Shown: positions 1 to 7,209 of the stretch, piece after piece
Numbering within the stretch: position 1 is the first letter of the stretch
Layout of the letters: each line of letters opens with the position of its first letter
NCBI GenBank assembly: GCA_002292945.1
Contig: DBCG01000063.1
Span: 21,587 to 36,430 of the forward strand
Length of the DNA stretch: 14,844 nt
Reading direction: 5' to 3'
Source of the DNA: Proteobacteria bacterium UBA964
GTDB lineage: Bacteria; Pseudomonadota; Gammaproteobacteria; Steroidobacterales; Steroidobacteraceae
Program-made: the position numbers and the translations under genes
Notes under the pieces: model-generated
The model's database searches: none
Seen by the model: only the letters and a program-made list of their open reading frames with translations
What the model was told of the DNA's origin: nothing

Positions 1-674
1 ACATGAGCGACGTTCGTCGCATGCCGGCGATGCAGAATTTGCCGGCCGGCGTGCGCATCCTTCCCGCTGGAGACTCAGAGGCCTTCGTCGAGCTGTTCGT
101 CGGCTTCGCGTTGGCGATGCTCGCCGGCGTGGTCGCCGTCTATGTGGTGCTGCTGCTGCTCTTCCACAGCGCGACGCTGCCCCTCGTGATCCTCGCGGCC
201 GTGCCGCTCTGCGGCGGTGGCGCCTTCGGCATGCTGCTGCTCACCGGCAATGCCTTGTCGCTGCCGTCCCTGATCGGACTCTTGCTGCTCACCGGCATCG
301 CCACCAAGAACTCGATCCTGATCGTCGACTACGCCGTGCTCGGCGAACGCGCGGGACTGCCGCGTGACCAAGCGCTCATCGAGGCTTGTCGCAAGCGCGC
401 GCGTCCGGTGATCATGACCACCATCGCGATGGGCGCCGGCATGCTGCCGATCGCCCTCGGCTTCGGTGCCGACGGCAACTTCCGTACGCCGCTCGGCGTC
501 TCGGTGATCGGCGGTCTCGTCACCTCGACGCTGCTGTCGTTGGTGGTGGTGCCTGCGGCGTATTCTTTGGTCGCCGATGTCACCGAGCGCTTGCGCGCCC
601 GGATGGGGTGGGCGCCGCGGTCGCCGCTCGCGCAGACGACGGAGTCGGCGGCGACAGCCGAACCGAAAGGCTAG
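1..674 (+). CDS. RND multidrug efflux transporter, C-terminal fragment (5' end outside window)
   Basis: This is the last ~223 residues of an inner-membrane RND (AcrB/HAE1 or MdtB/C-like) proton-driven efflux pump; full-length members have over 1000 residues. The frame is open to the left edge, so the ATG at 3 is probably internal. Visible are the end of the last periplasmic portion (QNLPAGVRILPAGD) and then hydrophobic segments matching TM8-TM12. The motif GIATKNSILIVDYA (residues 98-111) carries the lysine (K102) that matches the proton-relay lysine of TM10 in AcrB. It is followed by RPVIMTTIAMGAGMLPIALG, the typical TM11 sequence. A charged cytoplasmic tail ends the protein. Its stop codon shares bases with that of the convergent puuB-like gene. 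Its substrate cannot be told from this part, and it appears unrelated to the polyamine genes. Confidence 0.9.
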   Translation, partial: MSDVRRMPAMQNLPAGVRILPAGDSEAFVELFVGFALAMLAGVVAVYVVLLLLFHSATLPLVILAAVPLCGGGAFGMLLLTGNALSLPSLIGLLLLTGIATKNSILIVDYAVLGERAGLPRDQALIEACRKRARPVIMTTIAMGAGMLPIALGFGADGNFRTPLGVSVIGGLVTSTLLSLVVVPAAYSLVADVTERLRARMGWAPRSPLAQTTESAATAEPKG

Positions 675-1966
675 AGCAGGTCCCGAAGCCGGTACCACAG
701 CATCGCGAGCACGAGTGCAGGGCGGCGTAGCGCCGCGCCGCCCGGGAAATCGCGGTGCGCGATACGCGCGAAGAGATCGAACCGCTCGGTGGTGCCGGCG
801 ATGGCCTCGGCGAGGAGTTTCCCGGCGATGCCGGTGAGCGCGATGCCGTGGCCGGAGAACCCCTGCAGAAAATAGACATCGGGTTCGAGGCGCCCGAAAT
901 GTGGCGCGCGGTTCATCGTGATGTCCACATAGCCACCCCAGGCATGGTCGATGGCGACATCGGCGAGCTGCGGGAACACCTCCAGCATGCGTGCGCGGGT
1001 CGCACGACGCGTGCCGAGCGGGTCGAGCCCCGAGTAGCTCACGCGCCCGCCGAACAGCAATCGATGATCGGCTGAGCGGCGGAAGTAATCGATCACCCAG
1101 TTGACGTCGGTGACGGCGGCGTCGTTGCGGATGAGCGCGGCGGCACGCTCGGCGCCGAGCGGCTCCGTGGCGACGATGTAGGTGCCGACACCCATGATCT
1201 TGCGGGCGAGGGCGGGTGCAAAAGGACCGAGCCAGGCGTTGCCGCAGAGTGCGAGGGATCGGCAGCGCACGCGGCCGGTCGGGGTGGTGACCTCGAGGGC
1301 GCCCGAGATGCGTGCATAGGAGAGGGCGCGGCTGTCCTCGAAGATCTGCACGCCTGCTCGCTCGGCCGCGACCGCGAGGCCTTGCGTGTACTTGAGCGGA
1401 TGCAGGTGGCCGCCCGCCGCGTCGTAGGTGCCGGCGATGTAGCGGTCCGAGGCCACGGTCGCACGCAGCTCCTCGCGCTCGACCATGCGGATGCTGTCGT
1501 GACCGTACTCCCGATGCAGGGTCGCGACCTCCTCACGGAGTTCGCGTTCTTGCCGCGGCTTGATCGCGACATGCATCTGCCCCTCGCGCAGGTCGCAGTC
1601 GATGCCGTGGCGGGCGATGAGCGCTCGCTGCAGGCGCAGGCCTTCGACGGAGATCTCCCAGATGCGTCGTGCATCGGCGGCGCCGACCAGCGATTGCAGT
1701 TTGTGCTGCCCGCAGGCGATTCCCGGGATCGCTTGGGCGCCGCTGCGACCCGAAGCGCCCCACCCGACGCGGTGCGCCTCGAGCAGTACGACGCGGTAGC
1801 CGCGTTCAGCGAGGTGCAGCGCAGTGGAGCAACCTGCGATACCGCCACCGATCACGCAAACATCGGCTTCGACATCGCCTTCCAGTGCCCGACGCAGCGG
1901 CTGCGGCGGCGTCGAGGCGGCGTACCAGGAGTCGATGTGCGAGCTCAGATCGCCCCCATGTACCAC
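671..1966 (-). CDS. puuB: FAD-dependent gamma-glutamylputrescine oxidase (PuuB/PauB-like)
   Basis: This 431-residue protein belongs to the DAO-type FAD oxidoreductases; E. coli PuuB is of similar length. The N-terminal dinucleotide-binding Rossmann motif VIGGGIAG (residues 38-45) is followed by HLAERGYRVVLLEA, whose glutamate should bind the FAD ribose. The segment VGWGASGRSGAQ (67-78) is the usual flavin-contact region of the PuuB/glycine-oxidase group, and the C-terminal YFLQGFSGHGIALTGIAGKL closes the FAD site. The family oxidises gamma-glutamylputrescine to gamma-glutamyl-aminobutyraldehyde, releasing ammonia and hydrogen peroxide. It follows the PuuA-like gene with a 22-bp overlap, so the two are probably translated from one mRNA. 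The position beside spuI supports polyamine use, but the exact amine is inferred. Other DAO amine oxidases are possible. Confidence 0.88.
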   Translation of the reverse strand: MVHGGDLSSHIDSWYAASTPPQPLRRALEGDVEADVCVIGGGIAGCSTALHLAERGYRVVLLEAHRVGWGASGRSGAQAIPGIACGQHKLQSLVGAADARRIWEISVEGLRLQRALIARHGIDCDLREGQMHVAIKPRQERELREEVATLHREYGHDSIRMVEREELRATVASDRYIAGTYDAAGGHLHPLKYTQGLAVAAERAGVQIFEDSRALSYARISGALEVTTPTGRVRCRSLALCGNAWLGPFAPALARKIMGVGTYIVATEPLGAERAAALIRNDAAVTDVNWVIDYFRRSADHRLLFGGRVSYSGLDPLGTRRATRARMLEVFPQLADVAIDHAWGGYVDITMNRAPHFGRLEPDVYFLQGFSGHGIALTGIAGKLLAEAIAGTTERFDLFARIAHRDFPGGAALRRPALVLAMLWYRLRDLL

Positions 1967-3372
1967 TCGATCTCGAGCGGCGTCACGTGGGAGTTGAAGT
2001 CGTCGAGTTCGGCCTGCTTCACCGTCGCGTAGAGGTCGCGGAACGGCCGACCGAGATAGGACGCGGCGAACTCGCTCGCGCGGAAGCGTTCGATGGCGGT
2101 CGCCCAGTGCGAGGGCAGGGGCGTGCCGCCTTCACGGTAGGCGTTGCCGCGCACCGGCGGTGGCGGCTCCAGGCCTTGTGAGATGCCGTAGTGGATGCCC
2201 GCGAGCAACCACGCCGTGACGAGGTAGGGGTTGGCATCGGCGCCCGCGAGCCGATGCTCGATGCGCCGGTTCGCGGGGTCGCTCGGCGGTAGCCGTACCG
2301 CCGAGCCGCGGTTGTTGACCGACCAAGAGGGCGTCATCGGCACATAGGCCTCGGGACGGAAACGCCGGTAGGAGTTGGGCCCGGGCGCGCAGATCGCCGT
2401 GCCCTCACCGAGGGTCGCGAGTACGCCGCCGATGGCGTGGCGCAGTGCGCTGCTTTCGATCCGGATGCCATCCTGCGCGCCGTTGTCCTCGGCGAGTCCC
2501 TCCGCGGGGCCGAACCCTACCGGCTCCGGGCATTCGAAGATGTTGCTTCCCGAGGCGTCGAGCACGCTCGCGTGCACATGCAGCCCGGACCCCGCCATAT
2601 CGCGGTAGGGCTTGGGCAGGAAGGTCGCGTCCCAACCATATTCGCGCGCCACGCTGCGCACCACGCGCTTGAAGCGCAGCGCCTCGTCGCAGGCGCGCAG
2701 CGCATCGGCGCGGTGTGCGAGGTTCACCTCGAACTGGCCAGGGCCGTATTCGGCGAGCGCGGTCGTCGAGGGGATGCCTTGGGCGCGGCAGACCGTGTCG
2801 ATGCGTGCGAGCACCGCGGAGTACTCGTCGAGGTCGGTCATCGCATTGATCTGGGTGCGGAACTCCCGACGACCGGTACGCGGCAGCGGCGGCGGCTGAG
2901 GTTGCCCTGATGCGGTGCGTGCGCGGTCGACGAAGTAGAACTCGTACTCGATCGCGACCACTGGCGTCAGGTTCAGCCGATGGAAACGGTCCAGCACCTT
3001 CACCAGCACATGCCGCGGATCGCCGAAGAACGGTCGTCCGTCGGGCTCGTACATCGAGACCTGCAGCTGCGCCACGCCATCGTTCTGCCACGGGACGGGC
3101 ACCAGTGTGTCCGGCAGTGCGCGACAGGGTCGGTCGGCATCACCTTCATCGAAACCGAGGCCGCTGGCTTGAACGGTGCCGCCGAGCACATCGAGGGCGA
3201 ACATGGAGCCCGGCAGCATCATCCCCGAGCGGTAGACCCCCTCGATGCTCGCGCGATCGATCCGCTTGCCGCGTTCGACCGTGTTCAGATCGTTCAGGAA
3301 GACATCGAAGAAGCGGGTGTCCGGATGCCGCTCGAGAAAGGTGGCGAGTTCCGGAAGATCTTTGCTGCTCAT
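1945..3372 (-). CDS. puuA: Glutamine-synthetase-like gamma-glutamylpolyamine synthetase (PuuA/SpuI-like)
   Basis: This 475-residue protein (E. coli PuuA has 472) is an ATP-dependent gamma-glutamyl-amine ligase of the GS fold. It should join glutamate to putrescine or another polyamine as the first step of the Puu pathway. Seen in order: metal-binding EYEFYF (142-147), AEYGPGQFEVNL (207-218), the catalytic region FLPKPYRDMAGSGLHVHASV (251-270), NSYRRFRP (333-340), NNRGSAVRLP (353-362) and RRIEHRLAGADANPYL (369-384). It is transcribed away from the spuA-like gene, as spuI is in P. aeruginosa, and its end overlaps the puuB start. A weak AGG lies about 7 nt before the ATG. The active-site signature differs from that of the second homologue at 4354-5694 (PGQFEVNL versus PAQMEINL), so the two may prefer different amines. 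It is unlikely to be ordinary glutamine synthetase, since the motifs and neighbours are of the polyamine type. Confidence 0.9.
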   Translation of the reverse strand: MSSKDLPELATFLERHPDTRFFDVFLNDLNTVERGKRIDRASIEGVYRSGMMLPGSMFALDVLGGTVQASGLGFDEGDADRPCRALPDTLVPVPWQNDGVAQLQVSMYEPDGRPFFGDPRHVLVKVLDRFHRLNLTPVVAIEYEFYFVDRARTASGQPQPPPLPRTGRREFRTQINAMTDLDEYSAVLARIDTVCRAQGIPSTTALAEYGPGQFEVNLAHRADALRACDEALRFKRVVRSVAREYGWDATFLPKPYRDMAGSGLHVHASVLDASGSNIFECPEPVGFGPAEGLAEDNGAQDGIRIESSALRHAIGGVLATLGEGTAICAPGPNSYRRFRPEAYVPMTPSWSVNNRGSAVRLPPSDPANRRIEHRLAGADANPYLVTAWLLAGIHYGISQGLEPPPPVRGNAYREGGTPLPSHWATAIERFRASEFAASYLGRPFRDLYATVKQAELDDFNSHVTPLEIEWYMGAI

Positions 3373-3444
3373 GCGGGGCCTGCGGATGCGGGAGGGGCCC
3401 GCCGATGCGTCAGGATACGGTGCCGGTGGAGCAGCAGCAAGAGA

Positions 3445-3457
3445 TGATCGGCGGATA
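3445..3457 (+). repeat. 13-bp direct repeat, copy 1 (candidate operator)
   Basis: TGATCGGCGGATA occurs here and again, perfectly, at 3537-3549. This copy lies 5 nt downstream of the candidate leftward -10, where it would cover the predicted transcription start of the spuI/puuB unit. A regulator-binding role is inferred; no matching regulator gene is in the window. Confidence 0.5.
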
Positions 3458-3536
3458 GAGTCATTAAAATCAGGGTGTTATGGTGTTTTTCTCGACCGGA
3501 TAACTGGCCTGAGGGTGTGCGGTTATGTTCTAATAT

Positions 3537-3549
3537 TGATCGGCGGATA
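3537..3549 (+). repeat. 13-bp direct repeat, copy 2 (candidate operator)
   Basis: This is the second perfect copy of TGATCGGCGGATA, starting 92 bp after the first. It directly abuts the candidate rightward -10 (3531-3536), so a protein bound here would cover the predicted start of the spuA transcript. Its CGGCGGA core also forms the left arm of the hairpin at 3541-3562. Confidence 0.5.
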
Positions 3550-3562
3550 TTTTTGTCCGCCG
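3541..3562 (+). promoter_or_regulatory. Perfect hairpin in the spuA-like 5' leader
   Basis: The arms CGGCGGA (3541-3547) and TCCGCCG (3556-3562) are perfectly complementary around the 8-nt loop TATTTTTG. If transcription starts just after the TAATAT at 3531-3536, this stem is at the very 5' end of the mRNA and ends 13 nt before the ATG at 3576. No U-tract follows, so it does not look like an intrinsic terminator. It could equally be an inverted operator in DNA. Confidence 0.45.
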
Positions 3563-3575
3563 TGTTTGGTGTCCC

Positions 3576-4349
3576 ATGTCTGCGCGCCCCATCATAGGCA
3601 TCCCCGCCGACCGACGCATGATCGGTCCTCATCCCTTCCATATGGTGGGGGAGAAGTACGCTGACGCGATCACGCGCGCAGCGGGTGGTCTGCCGCTGCT
3701 GATCCCGGTCCTGCCTGATCGCTTGGCCGAAGCGGATCTGCTCGACTCCCTCGACGGTCTCCTGTTCCCGGGAAGCCCGTCCAATGTCGAACCGCATCAC
3801 TACGACGAGGGGCCGAGCCGCGAGGGGACCCTGCATGATCCTGAGCGTGACGCGACCACGCTGCCCTTGGTGCGCGCTGCGCTCGCGAGCGGGGTGCCGC
3901 TGCTCGGCGTCTGCCGGGGTTTCCAAGAGATCAACGTCGCCCTCGGTGGGAGCCTCTGGCAGCACGTCGAGGAAGAACCCGGGATGCTCGATCATCGCGA
4001 GGACAAGACCGCTCCTCTGTCTGTGCAGTACGGCGCCGCCCACGACATCGAGCTCGAGGCTGGAGGATTGCTGAGGGGGCTCGCCGGTGGGGCCGCCCGG
4101 GTCGCGGTGAACTCCTTGCATGGTCAAGGCGTCAAACGACTTGCGCCGGGGCTACGGATCGAGGCGCGAGCGCCGGATGGGCTCATCGAAGCGTTCGTGC
4201 CCGAGTCGGCCCAAACCTTCGCGCTCGCCGTACAGTGGCACCCCGAGTGGCAGGTGATGAGCAATGATCTTTCCCGTGCCGTGTTCGCCGCGTTCGGTGA
4301 CGCGGCGCGGCAGCGCGCCACCCGCCGGGCTGCGCGAAACCGAGGTTGA
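3576..4349 (+). CDS. puuD: Gamma-glutamyl-GABA hydrolase, class I glutamine amidotransferase (PuuD/SpuA-like)
   Basis: This 257-residue cytoplasmic hydrolase of the C26 peptidase/GATase1 family (E. coli PuuD has 254) cleaves gamma-glutamyl-gamma-aminobutyrate to glutamate and GABA. The nucleophile elbow is GVCRGFQEIN, with C113. The catalytic pair lies in VQWHPEW, with H222 and E224. The family segments GLLFPGSPSNVEPHHY (61-76) and VNSLHGQGVKRLAPGL (178-193) are also present. The start at 3576 fits the family N-terminus (RPIIGIPAD), but no clear Shine-Dalgarno sequence precedes it; a hairpin lies just upstream instead. The second synthetase begins 4 nt after its stop. It matches spuA in the P. 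aeruginosa gene order. Confidence 0.93.
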   Translation: MSARPIIGIPADRRMIGPHPFHMVGEKYADAITRAAGGLPLLIPVLPDRLAEADLLDSLDGLLFPGSPSNVEPHHYDEGPSREGTLHDPERDATTLPLVRAALASGVPLLGVCRGFQEINVALGGSLWQHVEEEPGMLDHREDKTAPLSVQYGAAHDIELEAGGLLRGLAGGAARVAVNSLHGQGVKRLAPGLRIEARAPDGLIEAFVPESAQTFALAVQWHPEWQVMSNDLSRAVFAAFGDAARQRATRRAARNRG

Positions 4350-4353
4350 AGCC

Positions 4354-5694
4354 ATGTCAGACCAGATCGCACAGTTCTTCCGCGAACATAACATCCAAGA
4401 GGTGGAGGCCATCGTCCCCGACATGGCCGGCATCGCACGCGGCAAGGTGATGCCCGCCCAGAAGTTCCAGGGCGATCAGGGCATGCGCCTGCCGGAGAGC
4501 ATCTTCCTGCAGACCGTGACCGGCGACTATCCCGATGACACCTCCTCGGCGATGAGCCCCGCCGAGATCGACATCATCCTCAAGCCCGACCCGCGCACGG
4601 TGCGACGGGTGCCGTGGGCGCCTGAGCCCACGGCGCAGGTGATCCATGACTGCTTCTACGCCGACGGCCGGCGCGTGAAGATGGCGCCGCGCGAGGTGTT
4701 ACGGCATGTGCTCGATCTCTACGCGCAGAAGGGCTGGGATCCGGTGGTCGCGCCCGAACTCGAGTTCTACCTGGTCGAGCCCAACATCGACGCGGACTAT
4801 CCGCTCAAGCCGCCGATCGGCCGCTCGGGCCGCGCCGAACCCGGGCGCCAGTCCTACAGCATCGCTGCCGTCAATGAATTCGATCCGCTGTTCGACGACG
4901 TCTACCAGTTCTGCGAGGACCAGGACATCGCGATCGACACGCTGATCCACGAGGACGGTCCGGCGCAGATGGAGATCAACCTCCTGCACGGCAACGCACT
5001 CGATCTCGCGGATCAAGCCTTCATGTTCAAGCGCACGGCACGAGAGGCCGCGCTGCGCCACAAGATCTACGCGACCTTCATGGCCAAGCCCCACTCCAAA
5101 GAACCCGGTAGTGCGATGCATATCCATCAGAGCATCGTCGATCGGCAGACCCGCCAGAACATCTTCTCGACCAAGGACGGCGCGCCGTCGCCGCTTTTCT
5201 TCTCGCATATCGCAGGTCTTCAGCGTTACTTGCCGGCGGCCATGGCGCTGCTTGCACCCAACGTGAACTCCTACCGCCGCATGAGCCGTTTCCAGGTCGC
5301 GCCGATCAACGTCCAGTGGGGTTACGACAACCGCACGGCGGGCTTGCGGGTGCCGATGTCGGGGCCCGAGGATCGGCGTATCGAGAACCGGTTGGCCGGT
5401 GCCGATGCCAATCCCTACCTCGCGAGCGCCGCCTCGCTCGCCTGCGGCTATCTCGGGATGGTGCAGGGGTTGTCGCCCACCGATCCGATCAGCGGCAACG
5501 CGCATGATCTGCCGTTCTCCTTGCCGCGCAACATCGACGAGGCGATCCGCCTGTTGCGCGAATGCGATCCGCTCATCGAGATATTCAGCGAGTCCTTCGT
5601 CGCGGCCTTCTCGCTGGTCAAGGAAGCCGAGCACGAGGTATACCTGCAGGTGATCAGTTCCTGGGAGCGCGAGCACCTGTTGCTGAACGTCTGA
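4354..5694 (+). CDS. puuA: Second glutamine-synthetase-like gamma-glutamylpolyamine synthetase (SpuB/PuuA-like)
   Basis: This 446-residue GS-fold ligase should gamma-glutamylate a polyamine using ATP. The start at 4354 is chosen over an upstream in-frame ATG at 4264. It has GAGG at 4342-4345 with an 8-nt spacer and lies 4 nt after the puuD stop, while the longer form would run about 85 bp into puuD. Motifs in order: PELEFYLV (134-141), HEDGPAQMEINL (199-210), FMAKPHSKEPGSAMHIHQSI (242-261), NSYRRM (305-310), DNRTAGLRVP (325-334) and RRIENRLAGADANPYL (341-356). It is clearly distinct from the divergent homologue at 1945-3372, including the motif difference PAQMEINL versus PGQFEVNL. The position between the PuuD-like and aminotransferase genes matches spuB. 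Confidence 0.92.
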   Translation: MSDQIAQFFREHNIQEVEAIVPDMAGIARGKVMPAQKFQGDQGMRLPESIFLQTVTGDYPDDTSSAMSPAEIDIILKPDPRTVRRVPWAPEPTAQVIHDCFYADGRRVKMAPREVLRHVLDLYAQKGWDPVVAPELEFYLVEPNIDADYPLKPPIGRSGRAEPGRQSYSIAAVNEFDPLFDDVYQFCEDQDIAIDTLIHEDGPAQMEINLLHGNALDLADQAFMFKRTAREAALRHKIYATFMAKPHSKEPGSAMHIHQSIVDRQTRQNIFSTKDGAPSPLFFSHIAGLQRYLPAAMALLAPNVNSYRRMSRFQVAPINVQWGYDNRTAGLRVPMSGPEDRRIENRLAGADANPYLASAASLACGYLGMVQGLSPTDPISGNAHDLPFSLPRNIDEAIRLLRECDPLIEIFSESFVAAFSLVKEAEHEVYLQVISSWEREHLLLNV

Positions 5695-5716
5695 CGCCGC
5701 GACGAACGGGGACATC

Positions 5717-7096
5717 ATGACCATCACGCACACCACCGCCGAGTGGCAGGCCCTCGACGCCGCGCACTACCTGCACCCCTTCACCGACCACAAGTCGCTG
5801 GCGGCGCGCGGTACGCGGGTCATCACCCACGCCGAGGGGGTGTACCTGCACGACTCCGACGGCAACCGCGTCCTCGACGGGATGTCAGGGTTGTGGTGCG
5901 TGGCGCTCGGCTACGGTCGGCGCGAGCTCGCCGAGGCCGCCTACCGTCAGATGCAGGAGCTGCCGTACTACAACAGCTTCTTCCAATGCGCGAACCCGCC
6001 CGCCATCGAGTTGGCGGACCGTCTGGCGCGGCTTTCTCCGCCCCAGTTCCAGCACGCGTTCTTCACCGGCTCCGGCAGCGAATCGAACGACACGATGGTG
6101 CGGATGGCGCGCCGCTACTGGGAACTGCGCGGGCAGCCTGAGCGGCAGGTGATCATCAGCCGCTGGAACGGCTACCACGGCAGCACCATGGCCGGTGCTT
6201 CCCTCGGTGGCATGAAGGCGATGCACTCGCAGGGCGGCTTGCCCATCCCCGGCATCGTCCACATCGGCCAGCCCTATTGGTTCGAGTGCGGCGGAGACCT
6301 CGACCCCGACGAGTTCGGCCTCCAGGCGGCGCGCGAGCTCGAACAGAAGATCCTCGAGATCGGCCCCGATAAAGTCGCGGCCTTCATCGGCGAGCCGGTG
6401 CAGGGCGCGGGCGGCGTGATCATCCCGCCGCGCACCTACTGGCCCGAGGTCCAGCGCATCGTCGACCGCTACGGCATCCTCTTCGCGTCGGACGAGGTCA
6501 TCTGCGGCTTTGGGCGCACCGGCGAGTGGTTCGGCTGCGAGCACTTCGGGACCCGCCCCGACTTCATGACCCTCGCCAAGGCCATCACCTCAGGTTACCA
6601 GCCCCTGGGTGCCCTGATGGTCGCGGACCGTGTCGCCGAGGTGCTGGTCGGGGAGGGCGGCGAGTTCTTCCACGGCTTCACCTACTCGGGTCACCCGGTC
6701 GCGGCCGCAGTCGCCAATGCCAACCTGGAGATCCTGGAGCGTGAGCGGATCGTCGAGCGGGTCCGCACCGAGATTGCGCCCTATTGGGCGGCCCGCTGGC
6801 GCGAACTCGCTGATCACCCCTTGGTGGGCGAGGCGCGCACCCTCGGGCTCTTCGGGGCGCTGGAACTGGTGCCCCGCAAGCCCTCCCGAGCGTTCTTCCC
6901 CGAGCGCGGCAGCGTCGGCACCCGTTGCCGGGACCTGTCGGTCAAGAACGGCCTGGTGATGCGGGCGGTCTGGGACACCATGATCGCCGCGCCGCCGCTC
7001 GTCATCACCCCCGTTGAGATCGACGAACTCGTGTCCAAAGCGGTGCAGACGCTCGACCAGTTGCACCAGGGACTGCGTCGGGACGGGCTCGTCTGA
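5717..7096 (+). CDS. spuC: Class III aminotransferase, putrescine (polyamine):pyruvate type (SpuC-like)
   Basis: This 459-residue PLP enzyme (P. aeruginosa SpuC is about 456) belongs to aminotransferase class III. SpuC moves an amino group from putrescine to pyruvate, giving 4-aminobutyraldehyde and alanine. Visible sites are FFTGSGSESND (115-125) for cofactor phosphate binding, WNGYHGST (150-157) with the ring-stacking Y153, SDEVICGFGRTG (258-269) with D259 contacting the pyridine nitrogen, and TLAKAITSGYQPLGA (285-299) with the PLP lysine K288. GGGGA at 5708-5712 precedes the ATG. Two stop codons follow in tandem (TGA TAG). It lies 22 bp after the SpuB-like gene and provides a route into polyamine breakdown without glutamylation. 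Substrate and keto-acid partner are inferred; many related enzymes are annotated only as omega-aminotransferases. Confidence 0.9.
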   Translation: MTITHTTAEWQALDAAHYLHPFTDHKSLAARGTRVITHAEGVYLHDSDGNRVLDGMSGLWCVALGYGRRELAEAAYRQMQELPYYNSFFQCANPPAIELADRLARLSPPQFQHAFFTGSGSESNDTMVRMARRYWELRGQPERQVIISRWNGYHGSTMAGASLGGMKAMHSQGGLPIPGIVHIGQPYWFECGGDLDPDEFGLQAARELEQKILEIGPDKVAAFIGEPVQGAGGVIIPPRTYWPEVQRIVDRYGILFASDEVICGFGRTGEWFGCEHFGTRPDFMTLAKAITSGYQPLGALMVADRVAEVLVGEGGEFFHGFTYSGHPVAAAVANANLEILERERIVERVRTEIAPYWAARWRELADHPLVGEARTLGLFGALELVPRKPSRAFFPERGSVGTRCRDLSVKNGLVMRAVWDTMIAAPPLVITPVEIDELVSKAVQTLDQLHQGLRRDGLV

Positions 7097-7209
7097 TAGA
7101 CCGTCGGACAACGGACTTTCCCGCACGGCGGCGCTGCGTTATAAACGCTTCAACGCCTTGGCGTCCGCCATCCAACTGTCCCCGCTGTCCAACAGGGAGT
7201 CCCTACCTC
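7097..7209 (+). promoter_or_regulatory. Intergenic leader before the polyamine-binding protein gene
   Basis: This 113-bp gap has a small AT-rich island, TTATAA at 7139-7144, inside the inverted repeat GCGTT-ATA-AACGC (7136-7148). It could be a -10 element or small operator for a separate transporter transcript, but there is no good -35. AGGGAG at 7194-7199 is the likely ribosome-binding site, 10 nt before the ATG. It lies within the palindrome AGGGA-G-TCCCT (7194-7204). Confidence 0.3.

Larger units (their letters stand above)
3373..3575. promoter_or_regulatory. Divergent promoter region between the spuI-like and spuA-like genes
   Basis: This 203-bp gap contains no gene and is much richer in A/T (about 3460-3555) than its surroundings. 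A candidate -10 for the rightward genes is TAATAT at 3531-3536. A candidate -10 for the leftward genes is TTTAAT, read on the minus strand at 3468-3463. Neither has a convincing -35 at standard spacing, which would fit activator dependence. Each candidate -10 is followed almost at once by one copy of a 13-bp repeat. The promoters are predictions from sequence only. Confidence 0.5.

Noticed and set aside
3504..3521. Sigma-54-type promoter (TGGC...TGTGC)
   Set aside because: The GG and GC dinucleotides are 11 nt apart instead of 10, and the -12 element is a poor match.
3526..3540. PuuR-box-like sequence TGTTCTAATATTGAT
   Set aside because: It resembles the E. coli PuuR site (as I recall it) only if one base is skipped, and no PuuR gene is in the window.
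3541..3562. Intrinsic terminator upstream of puuD
   Set aside because: The T-run is in the loop rather than after the stem, and the hairpin lies between a probable promoter and its gene.
4264..4353. Longer N-terminus for the second synthetase, starting inside puuD
   Set aside because: The added 30 residues do not look like the family. The ATG at 4354 has a GAGG ribosome-binding site and the usual N-terminal sequence.
4699..5736. 345-codon minus-strand frame opposite the second synthetase, and similar frames at 7150-8109 (-) and 13378-14355 (+)
   Set aside because: All are antisense to genes with complete catalytic or binding motifs, and none shows recognisable motifs of its own.
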